Source: Panagrolaimus kolymaensis
Taxonomy: Eukaryota; Nematoda; Chromadorea; Rhabditida; Panagrolaimidae
Length of the DNA: 64,000 bases
Assembly: GCA_028622995.1 (NCBI GenBank)
Contig: JAJQJQ010000071.1
Span: forward strand, 496,001 to 560,000
Direction: 5' to 3'
Positions 14,401 to 24,000 of the stretch are shown in pieces. Every line of letters starts with the position of its first letter. The stretch's first letter is position 1. The position numbers and the translations under genes were made by a program. The notes beneath the pieces were generated by a model. The model was given only the letters and a program-made list of their open reading frames with translations, ran no database searches and was not told where the DNA came from.

Positions 14401-16270
14401 TATCTCTTGCTTCAATCAAAAGTAAACCTCGTCGAGTTCGAACATATCATGGAACTATGGATAGTAGCAGTGCTCAACCACGTGATGGATCAAGACGTCG
14501 TCATACTACTGTACCAAAAACTGGTAAACGTGATGCTGGTTTCGTTATGCCTACAGATGATGAGGACGAAGTTCAAAGACAAGTTAATGATGATCTTCAA
14601 AAGCTACCCTTTACAATGACAATTTGTTCAAGAAAAGCTGCAACAACCTTGATTCTTCAAAATGTTAATCTTCGTATTGATAATAATAAGCTTAAAAGTG
14701 AAATTGCTATGTATGTTTCTTTTTTTTTATGGATTCACTTACTAATTTACCTTTTTTTATTTTTTAGGCAAGCACTTCAAATTGCTTCTTTGAAATCTCG
14801 TAAAACAGCTGTTATTGAAAATGCGGAAAAGCTTGAATCATTACGTCAAAAGCAAGAAGAAATTCAAACTCGTGAACGTCAACTCAAGCAACAATATGAA
14901 AATTTCAAAGATGAATCTCGTCGAAAGAATGATGAATTTGAGGTCAGAGAGGTATGTTTTCTTTCATTACATTATTTCCCATTTCCTTGTACTTGTTTTT
15001 AAAACATCCTCTTTGCTTTTTCCTGTTATCCCATGGTCATTAACTCTAACTTTTTCATCATATTTCTTTTTACGCTTTGCTTCCATTGCGCATCAACTAC
15101 CTGCTGAGGCATTAAACATTTTTTGTCGATGTTTTTTTATTTTTTTGTTAAATATGCAGTAGGTTTTTTATCTGCGCATCTTTCACGATGATATTAGGGG
15201 TTTAGGTCTTAATTATTTCGCACGAATGCTTCCTTTTTTTATGACAACAAAAGCAAACAAAACTGATGAGTTTATTGCTTCCCTTTTACTTTCTTTCCTG
15301 TCTCTTTCTTTTTTGATTGTAAAATAAACCACCCACGTTTGGTGTTATGCAATATTATTTTTCGTTTTCTTTTATTGATTCATCACTCACAACTAAAGCC
15401 CATCTACAGTATTCAAAGATCTTTTTTGCTGTTGTTTTAAAGGGTGTTCTTTTTTACTTTTTTATACATGGCTAAAACATTTGTCGACATCTGTTGCACC
15501 AACAAAGCTGCTAATTATCTTATTTGAAAGAAAGTGAGTACTTGGATTAGCCTTTGCTGCCCTTGAATAGTAAGAAGCCTTTTTAGTCTTTTTTTGTGTA
15601 AAGGCTGTAATTTTGAGTAAATGATCGCTTTCTTTTGATGCTTTCAAAAAACAATTGTCCATTTATTGCGCTTATAATTGAATGGATATGATGTGACGAA
15701 AAATACTTGTGCAAATATAACTAGGATCCATTGCAAAGCATTATCCACTCAAATCCATTTTGATGAGTTAAAAAGCAAGAAACTTGTGCAAATATAAACA
15801 ACAAATGTTGTGACAAGTTTGTGAATAACCATAGCGTGAAGGATCGTGTTTTCTTGATTTTTTATTTGTCAAAAGTTGAGATAAGGAAAGACAAAAGTTG
15901 CGCAATGACTATAAGCATTTCTCTTTGATCTCGAAGATACATCCTTTTTGTATCGATCATAAATCATTGTTTATCGATAATTAATTGATCGTGAAGTAAT
16001 TTCTTTAACTAACTTATGATTTTTTAGGACGATCTTAGAAGACGTGAAGCTGAACTATGTGGCAGAATGTCAAATGATCAACCATCAAGCTTGCAATGCG
16101 ATGCAACTCTCTTCAAGGATTCATCGTACGTTTATGATTTTGCTATAATTATTGCCTAACTTACTGAAGCATGTTTTAGGAATGGCCAATCTGAATTAGC
16201 TCCTTATGTTTCATCACCATCTCAAACACCTCAAAGACTAGCTGTCAAATCTCTTCCGAAACGCAAATGA
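8465..16270 (+). CDS. Dbl-family Rho guanine nucleotide exchange factor, tandem copy B (start 1 transcript)
   Basis: Predicted exons: 8465-8544, 8905-8971, 9160-9271, 11687-11810, 11945-12063, 12111-12568, 12618-12980, 13036-13333, 13387-13565, 14175-14710, 14768-14951, 16028-16125, 16180-16270 (TGA); 902 codons, phases consistent. It is paralogous to copy A exon by exon: VAVSDINKG against VAVGDINKG, CEKSKKVSNILDIISLKKHRKK against YEKDRKVSNFLGILSLKTHRRK, then a GNLYP..NSNSTxNG exon, DH (IIYELYMTEKNHCRVVILL; SCFLLVAQRITKYNLLLDQ), PH (KVYYLPSSASQTKGDKIEL), Ser-rich acidic segment and coiled-coil tail. Function by family: Rho-GTPase activation. Oddities: the intron after 13565 starts with GC instead of GT; the intron 14952-16027 is 1,076 bp against 83 bp in copy A; the DH-PH joint is shorter than in copy A (DLVQQRDVLAICKVYYL against DLVHQRLDNPRQAKAIGKVYYL). 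Confidence 0.85.
10165..11595 (+). CDS. Alternative first coding exons of RhoGEF copy B (start 2: 10165-11231 and 11297-11595)
   Basis: An ATG at 10165 opens a 1,067-nt exon (MFGIPSNHSIPSFSKN...) ending before GTAAGT at 11232. It joins a second exon at 11297 (NIHRRRSLKSITGSP...) that ends at 11595 in phase 1 and reads into the shared exon at 11687 as Ser. An in-frame TGA at 10159 rules out an upstream coding extension, so this is a translation start. With the common exons it would give 1271 residues. The head is Ser/Arg-rich and low-complexity, with many RRxS/RxxS sites (for example RRRMSAIV and SRRNSTLTL) of the sort basophilic kinases or 14-3-3 proteins can recognise. Its end (RRRMSAIVTSDI...NEQSEDNK) has weak resemblance to the 1554-3041 head of copy A. 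No equivalent exon sits between 3838 and 4258 in copy A. Confidence 0.75.
13566..14174 (+). other. GC-AG intron in RhoGEF copy B
   Basis: The exon ends GAAAAG at 13565 and the intron starts GCAAGT; it closes TTTTTAG at 14174. The matching copy A donor is GTAAGC (6060). Reading frame is kept (E-K-A-K-K-F-V-Q-Q against E-K-V-K-K-L-V-Q-Q), and no GT nearby preserves phase. AG|GCAAGT is the usual context of the minor GC-AG intron class. Confidence 0.75.
14952..16027 (+). other. Expanded 1,076-bp intron in RhoGEF copy B
   Basis: It lies between the coiled-coil exons; the homologous copy A intron (7109-7191) is only 83 bp. It contains a short direct repeat (ACTTGTGCAAATATAA near 15706 and 15782) but no open frame with coding character and no terminal inverted repeats I could find. 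Confidence 0.6.
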
Positions 16271-16622
16271 ACATGGTTATTTCACTTCTCCAATATCTGC
16301 TGCAACTCCATTATTTCAAGTCATGCTACTTTTTTCTACCTTTGTTCCTACCATACTGGTATTATTTAAAAATTTTCCTTTTAATTATTGTTTTGTTTTT
16401 ATGCCTTAAAACCTTTTCTATTTATTATTTTGTTTGTTTTCTCCCGTTTTTTGTACCTTTATTTGTATTTTTGTAAAAAAAAATTGTGTTGTTCGTTTAA
16501 TCCATTGCTTTTTTGCTTTAATGGATGTTAATTTAAAGTTTAGTAATTTAACTTTTGTTTGTTTGTTTTAAAAATAAAATCTTTTTTTTTAAACTTTATA
16601 AAGAATATCGTTGCTTAAAGAA
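16271..16622. other. Convergent 3' intergenic region
   Basis: A T-rich stretch between the copy B stop (plus strand) and the stop of the minus-strand gene at 16623. AATAAA at about 16573 on the plus strand is the likely poly(A) signal of copy B. Nothing else is seen. Confidence 0.5.
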
Positions 16623-17435
16623 TTAATGGTAAAAGTTTTCTCGCAATGATTCAGACCATTGTTGATTGAGTTCGCGTTGATTCAATTGTTGCTTCTTTCG
16701 TTCTGCTCTTTCTGCAGCTTCAGATGATGATAGCTTTTTACGATATTTACCATTTTCATCGACATCATCATAGCCATCAATGCGGGTATCGAGATTAAAA
16801 GGAGGTCGATGTTCCAATGAGGAGGAATGTCCAGATGAAATCGAGGAACTTCCTAAAAGTTCCTGTGCTGTTTTATAAGCTTTTGGAGGCTAACGATCGT
16901 AATCCATGCAACAATAAAAAAACTCACGATTGGTTTTAGTTTTTGCTGATTTTCTTGTTGCTGCATAAAGTTTATTACTTTCTCCATCATCTTCTATGAC
17001 TATCTCTGTTTTATTATTCCATTCTGGATGGTTTAATGTTGTTGAAGAGGCGGCGGCCATCGTTTTTGTGATAGTAGTATTTGTGGCATTCTTCTTTTTT
17101 GTTCCACTTGTCGATCGATTTTTTGATGACTGTAATAATATTTTGTTTTTTCGTTTTATTGATGAAATATATTGTTGATTATTAGCTTTTCGTGGTGAAT
17201 GTGGATGCACTTTTTCTGGTGTTGGTGCAGTAATGGTTATTAAAATCAAAGGTTGATGTTGTTGGTGTTTGTGATTGGATGGGGTAAAATTAAAGGAAAG
17301 AAGTGATTTCTAAAGGGATAAATAAAAAGCAGCAAAGAAAAATTGAAGAAGCTTGAGAGTGTAATTAATTAAGTAATTAAAAAAATAAATATATGAAAAA
17401 CTTACTTTTGTTGAACTTTCTTTTTTCTCGCTCAT
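16623..17435 (-). CDS. Small basic low-complexity protein of unknown function
   Basis: Predicted exons on the minus strand: 17435-17406 (MSEKKESSTK), 17309-16928, 16867-16623 (stop TAA); 218 residues. The last acceptor is set by phase: the closer TTAG at 16890 would create a stop, while AAACAG|C at 16868 keeps the frame and gives a 60-bp intron. The middle part is Lys/Thr/Ser-rich with TPEKVHPHSPRKA and HPEWNNKTEIVIEDDGES. The C-terminal third is better structured: HRPPFNLDTRIDGYDDVDE followed by a charged helix, SSSEAAERAERKKQQLNQ, and NQQWSESLRENFYH at the end. I recognise no family. The helix and the unusual aromatic C-terminus look conserved in style, so this is probably a real gene; the function cannot be given. 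No membrane segment or signal peptide is seen. Confidence 0.65.
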
Positions 17436-19007
17436 TTTTGTTGTTGTTGAAATTATAAAGTTTCGAAGATGAAGAAAAAAACAACGAATAACAACTAAAA
17501 AAAGAGATTCCTTAAAAGTTGGTTGTGATTGTTGGAGAGAAGAAAATAATGGGATTTCTAGAAACAAAACATACATACATGGTTGCTTGGAAACTGAAGC
17601 AGAAGAAAGAAAAAAAACATTCATTTTTCAAATTTCTAAACATCAAAAACAAAAGCAATAAATTATTTATGATTTTTTTTTCTTCGGGTTTTGTGGATGT
17701 AAGTAAACATTAAAGCTAAAAAACAAAGTAATATTTTTGGGTTATGATTATTTTAGTTGATATTGATAAACGAGAAATTTGCAACACAGTATCCATAAAA
17801 TTTGTTCCGAATTTTATTCATTTTTTAAATAGTCTTTTCCCTAAACATTTTTATTTCCTTTTTTTCTTCATTCATTATTGTTGGCTATTTATTAATCTTG
17901 TGATCGATGATAATCCCTTTTTTGTGTCTTCATGGAAAAATTCTTTTACTGTCGTTATTTCCTCCTCCTTTCCCAACCGCCTGCCGTGGGTTTTGGTGGA
18001 GGTTTGTGGCATGCATCATTTTATCGGATCAAAAACAATAAAAAGAAAAAAGAGCTGAAACAAAAAATTTGCATAATACACTCTTTAATTCAACTTTTCC
18101 CTTTATTATAAGTGTTTCATTCAAATAAAAATAATAATAACAGAGTGAATAAAATGAATGAATAAAATGAAAATATATACATAAACTGTCGTCAACGGGG
18201 TAAGCTTTCTTTTTTTTATGAAGCAAAGCGAGCGAGTGATCATGATCGGAGGAGGAGGATGGATGGAGGATAATCCTTGGAAAGAAAAAAAAGAAGACAA
18301 TAAATGAAAAACCAAAGCAACGAAATTGAAACCCATGAAAGCAGCAGCAAGCAACAGTAACGACGATCGCAGCAGAAAAAAGCGATCAGATCGAAAAGAA
18401 AGAAGCTTTTTGGAATGAATAAAAAAAAACAAACACACACTGTTGTTGTTGCTTTCATTCATTCGTTTAAATCATGAATGATCGCGATCGGAATGATTTT
18501 TTTTTCTTTAATAGAGAAAAAAAGAAAACGGATATATTAAAACAACAACAAAGCAGCAGCGGTAAAACTTTAAAGAGAGTTTTTTTTTTCTTTCTTTTCA
18601 CCACTTTTTTGAATTAGTTCGAGATGATGATGGTCAAGAATAAGCAAGCAAGCAGGAGGAGGAGGTTAATCGGATTTAAGAATGGCGAAGAATTTTTTTA
18701 ATGAAGGTCATTTACAAACAGTTCTTATGAAGTATTAGAGTATATTAACTTGGATTTTGTTTGCTTTCTTAATATTTCTAAGAAAATACTGTAGTTTTTT
18801 TTAATTTTTTTACTAAAGTCGATATGGCATAACCAAAGTAACTTTAAAAATAAAAGTATAATATAAAACGTTAATATCCATCTGATGTAATCACGAATAG
18901 CACTTTTGTGTTTTGGTTCAAACCAAAAAGTTATGAGAGAGAAAAATTAAATTTATTTATTGATAAAAGTACAAACAAAAAACATTATTTACATCGTTTC
19001 AATGACG
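17436..19007. other. Intergenic region with a small GC-richer patch
   Basis: No supported gene. The patch 18180-18480 is richer in G and C than its surroundings, with GA/GAT tracts, CGATCG words and GCAGCAGCAAGCAAC. It may be promoter or 5' flank of the minus-strand gene at 16623-17435, or an enhancer; this is inference only. Confidence 0.3.
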
Positions 19008-19319
19008 ATGGACAGCTCCCGCATGGAGCTTTGCACTTGGTGCTAATGATATATTTGCATATTTATTTTAGCGCTTCAAAATTTTATAACTTTATCTTTG
19101 TGTATCAACATTTTTGCAACTAATAATGTTTGCAACTGTATTTTTGGAATTAACAAAAGCGACGTCTATTTTGTTAATTCTAAAAATACAGCTACAAACA
19201 TTATTAGTTGTAAAAATGTTAATACAAAAAAGATAAAGTTATAAAATTTGTGGCGCTAAAATAAATATGCAAATATATCAATAGCACCAAGTGCAAAATT
19301 CCATGCGGAAGCTGTCCAT
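19008..19319. repeat. Foldback element: 151-bp inverted repeats around a 10-bp loop
   Basis: The left arm 19008-19158 and right arm 19169-19319 are reverse complements with roughly 90% identity by eye, separated by GCGACGTCTA. Both arms are exactly 151 bp; each begins ATGGACAGCT(C/T)CCGCATGG when read inward. A transcript would fold into one long hairpin. The right arm, read on the minus strand, forms the C-terminal codons of the TONSL-like frame (GQLPHGILHLVLLIYLHIYF); the left arm encodes a similar string on the plus strand. It could be a foldback/MITE-type element or a local inverted duplication. Confidence 0.85.
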
Positions 19320-20444
19320 TTTTGATCATCATCAGCTGTTCCAATACATCAGCAAACATTTCGAGCCCTTCTTTCTGTCGTGGAAGTTTCTTTGAAGATG
19401 GAAAAATCATTTGCAGTAGATTTTCTGGTAAATCAGCTCTTTTCTCACGGCGTTTCTCTCGACCTAAAAATTTCACTGTAAGTTAACCATAAACATTGAA
19501 TAACAAAAATAAACTAACTCAGTAAAGCTTCTTTTTCTCTTAACCATTTTAGAGCTTGTCGTAGTTGTACCAGCACAGTTTGATCAATTTCATTAGCATT
19601 CAACTTAATATATTCGTTGAGATAATCACCATGAAACCATCCATTATCATTTTGCATAGTTGCATCAGCTCCAGCATTAATGAGAGTGCAAATGATTTCG
19701 TTATTAGCTTGAGTGCATGCTTCCATCAATGGAGTTTGTCCAGATCCAGTCTAAAACAAATGAATATTATTAGAAACAAAAACAAAAGATTATCATTGTA
19801 ACACGAACAGATAAAACAAAGGCATGATTTTTTAAACTCAAAACTTCGTATAAAAGAAAGGTTCACTCGCTAAAGCAATGTAAACTTACACAAATTTTAT
19901 CACCACTTTTCAATTCAACAGTTGATGCAGTATTAACATTAGCTCCTTTGGACGTTAAATATTTGACGATATCAGCATGCCCATAACAAACAGCTTCAGA
20001 AAGTGGCGTCCATTCGCCATTATCCAGTAGTTTCAGGTACATCGTCTTCTAAATCAGAGGTTTCATCGATGACATCAGTATGTTGGGGTTCATTCAATAG
20101 ATCATCGTCACCATCTTCATGTTTGTTGTTTTTCAGAAAGTTGATAAAGTTTTGACATATTTAATCTAAAAAGTATGCAAAAGTAAAAAGGCATAAAACA
20201 GCATTAAAAGTCGAGGAAACAAGATAGAATGCTTTTTGCACAAAGTCATTCTGTAGCTTTAAGAACAGATGTTTATGAAAAAACAAGGCAATCATAGAGC
20301 TATGAACGAAGCATCAATAATTTGGATTTTGTGAGAAAAAGAAAAATAAAGAAAACTTACAAAACGAGATTCATTCTTCGGCATGTTAACATGTAGGAAA
20401 GCTTCTTTTCGTTGTTCAAATGAGTATTCATCACGTTCAATCAT
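19219..20444 (-). pseudogene. TONSL-like ankyrin-repeat gene fragment, probably broken
   Basis: Minus-strand pieces: about 20444-20360 (MIERDEYSFEQRKEAFLHVNMPKNESRF, then GTAAGT); about 20150-20026, an acidic stretch (KHEDGDDDLLNEPQHTDVIDETSDLEDD); 20024-19890, ankyrin repeat (NGEWTPLSEAVCYGHADIVKYLTSKGANVN); 19750-19519, ankyrin repeat (GQTPLMEACTQANNEIICTLINAGADATMQNDNGW) with a helical cap (LVQLRQALKWLREKEALL); and 19475-19219 (KFLGREKRREKRADLPENLLQMIFPSSKKL...). The order acidic region, ankyrins, YIKLNANEIDQTVL-type cap is that of Tonsoku-like (TONSL), a replication-fork repair factor that reads new histones through its ankyrins. Breaks: a one-base frame change at about 20025 where one ankyrin repeat is missing; a TAA at the start of the acidic exon; C-terminal codons supplied by the foldback; no TPR or LRR part. 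The three last exons still splice in phase, so an expressed shortened product is not excluded. Confidence 0.55.
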
Positions 20445-20462
20445 TTTCAAACTTTGTTAGCT

Positions 20463-21038
20463 AATGATGAGGAGGAAGAAACCTAATGGTGTAAGATAGG
20501 GAAGACTATTTGAAATAAAGCCATGATAATCCAAAATCAGGGCGTACAACTGAATCCACGAAAACCAGACTTTATTTCCTCAAAAAAAAACTAACAACCT
20601 AAGGGTGAAGAAGAAACCTAATAGGGTGAAATCGGGAAGAATGTTTGAAATTAAGTACATGATAGTCCACAAGTCAGGGCGTACAACTAACTTCACGAAA
20701 ATCAGACTTTATTTCCTCAAAAAAAAACTAACAACCTAAGGGTGAAGAAGAAACCTAATAGGGTGAAATCGGGAAGAATGTTTGAAATTAAGTACATGAT
20801 AGTCCACAAGTCAGGGCGTACAACTAACTTCACGAAAATCAGACTTTATTTCCTCAAAAAAAAACTAACAACCTAAGGGTGAAGAAGAAACCTAATAGGG
20901 TGAAATCGGGAAGAATGTTTGAAATTAAGTACATGATAATCCACAAGTCAGGGCGTACAACTAACTTCACGAAAATCAGACTTCATTTCCTCAAAAAAAC
21001 TAACAACCTTATGGTAAAGAAGAAACCTAATAGGAAGA
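20463..21038. repeat. 137-bp minisatellite, about four copies
   Basis: A unit containing GGTGAAGAAGAAACCTAAT, TCAGGGCGTACAACT and GACTTTATTTCCTC recurs at a spacing of 137 bp (the TCCTCAAAAAA landmark at 20577, 20714, 20851, 20988). The first copy is the most diverged, the middle copies are almost identical, and the last is partial, ending near AAACCTAATAGG at about 21035. Homogeneity suggests recent unequal exchange. It abuts the 5' side of the TONSL-like fragment. Confidence 0.95.
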
Positions 21039-24000
21039 ATTAATGGAGCTTTTGATTGGTAAAAAACACGCAAAAAAGTTGAGCAATTTCAAGGAAAAAG
21101 TTCATAAAAAAATGTCAAAAGCTTTGCACATTGCTCTTGGCTAAAGCAACCCAATAATATGAAAGAGTGCACGTTCAAAAAGCTTGCGTTTGATGAAATT
21201 GTTTCCAATAAAAAAAACTTTCTTCGCTGCATTTTTTTTGCTGCATTTCATGTTTTTGCCGGAAAATATTGAATACAAAAATCCTTTTCAATAACTTCCT
21301 AATTTTTATTTATGTGTTATTCAAAATGATAAGCATTGCAACTATGGCACATTTTGTTTAGTTACAAAAACTTGATTGAAACAAAAATACACTTTTTGAC
21401 ATACTTGAATAATTCCAATAAATAAGCAAGCACAAAGGTAGATTGACAATATAGTTATGGCAAATTAAACAATTTATTTAACAAACATCTTAATTATGAA
21501 CTTTTCAACCAAAAACATAATAGATAAAAACAAAAACGAACAAGTAAAGTCAGGGTTCAACCCAAAAGTCAAAGAATAAAATGCACTATTTTAGCGTTTT
21601 CTTTTTTGATTAACGCCATTCCAAGTAAAAATTTTGTAGGACTTGCAGCATTGAGAATTTTGTAAAGTTGGACTTTCGCTTATTGTACGGTGTTTTACTT
21701 TTTTGATTGCTTTCAAAAATATTTTTTTCACTTCCCTTTAATTATGTTTTTTTGGGTGCTAGAGTTTTATTTTTTCTAATAAAAAAAATACATACTTCTT
21801 CAATCAATTTCAGACGATGATGACAAACAACAATCAGCAAGTCTTCTTCTCTTTTTCCATGTAAAATAAGAAAAACTTTTAATCCGCTTAAAATATTTAA
21901 TAGCGATGTAATCGAACAGCTTGATAGCTTTCTTTTCTTTTTTTTTGTTAGTTTGCAACTGATCACGTCAACACACATATATGTTCATGCTAGTTGTTAG
22001 TTAGTGTTCGATATGTTCAAATTTTAAGCTTACATACATAGAAAAAAAAGTATGCATGATAACGCTGAATAAAAAATAAAAAGTTGAAAGAACTAAATGA
22101 GTGTAATCAAAAAATTTTATGCTTCCAATTAAAAAAGTTTTCTTGAGAAATCCATTACAGTATTTATTTTTTTCTCTAAAAAAGCTTTTAAAATTGTTTG
22201 ATGCTTATACTTTTTTTCCTTGAAAGTAAAGAAGCTATAAATCAATCAAGCTCAGACAAAACATCAAATAAAAAAAAACAACTAAATCGTCGACATTTTT
22301 TTTCTTCTTCACTCTACAATTTATTGATAAGATATTTATTTCTTCTCTCATTAGACATCTCTTTTTTATTTGGTTGGTTGTTGATATATTTTTTTTCAGC
22401 ATCACTGTTTTTGTTGGATGTAAGACAAGAAAAAAGTGGTAAGCAACAACAAAGTAAAAAAAAATACAGTAACAAAAATAAATAATTTTTTAAGTTTTTC
22501 TGATTTCAGTTATTTGCTTGCTTTTTTTATGCATTTTTATTCAGAAACATAAGTTCATTTTTTTGTATGGAAAAATACTGTTTTTTTTAACAGAAAGGCA
22601 TTTTTTGTTGCTTACATTTTATTTTTGTGCTTTGGACTGTTTCGTCAGCAAAAAAAAAAAACAGTGATGCATCAAAGAACTCTTAGGTAAAATCATTCAT
22701 TCTCCACCATTTTTGATAACACAATTGACGCGTGTGTGTCGTCTCCCAGTCTTAATGGTGCCACACCAAAGAATTTTCCAATTTTTCATCTTTCATAAAA
22801 TTTTATCAAAGTTCAAAGGTGCTTTTTCGGTTTATAAAAAATAAACCATTATTATTATATATTTTTTTGAATATCCCTGAAAATTACTTTTCTGTTGCTT
22901 GAAAGTTTTTTTTATTGTTGCAAAAGAAACAAAAGGCAAGAAGAATAAATCTTTTTTGTTTTGTTAAACATAAGTATTTCCCTAAACATTAACAACTAAC
23001 ATTTTTGACAAGTTATCCCCACTTTTTTTTTATTGTTGTAGTAGCTTTTTTACTTTTGTTGCTTCACATCCACTTACTTAATTTTTTTGTTTGTTTATTT
23101 CAAGTGTGCGCAAAAACAAATGTTTCTGCTTGTTTGAATACTTGAAAGTGATTATCTCATTTCACACAAGTTTTTATAAACTCTTAAAACTAAAACAAAA
23201 GTGTCTCTGACAACTTAGAAAAAAGAAAAGAAGAAGAAAGAAGTAAGTACTTTACAGAAACAAAAAGTTTGGTGTTGTAACGTACAAAAAAAAATCCGTA
23301 ACAAAGTTAAACAAACAATTACCAAATATTTATTTTTGTAATAGATTTGGATTTCTTTTTTTCCAAACAAAAATAATGGCAAATTTTTAGAGGAACAAAA
23401 AATAAATGAATGTCGCATATTTGTGAATTTTTTATTAGTCCCTTGTTGCATTATTATTTTGTCTCACTTTCTTTGATTTTTTTCTGAGCTCAAAAACAAC
23501 AGTTTAAAACTTTTTACACCTTTTGCTATATTCTTGACCTTTTTTGTTTTCAGATTAATAGCAAATGTTGTTTCCGGTGTCGATCGAGAGTTGATTTCTT
23601 TCTTCCTAACTACCTTTTTTTATATATTGTTTTTATTAAAATTTACGATTATCTGACACGACACGAGGATACAGCAACAACAAAAAAAATGTGTGAAAGA
23701 TTAGCTTTTCTTCTCTTCATTTTTTTTCTTCTTAAAAACACACAGGCAAGGCAAGCAGTCGCATAATCGCTGCTCGATTTCAAGTTTAAGATTGCGCAAG
23801 CGAGGACAAACTTTTTTTATGGCTGGCAAAAGCAACAAAAAAAAGAAAAGAGAACGATGGACAAAAGTTACAACAATAATAACTATGGCGATTTGAGGAG
23901 AGAGATTTGAAGAGATGAGAGTATAGTTGACTTATGTCTCAATGTTTATGCAATCAAAAAATAGAGAGTAAAAAAAGAGGTTATTTGCGACGACTTTATA

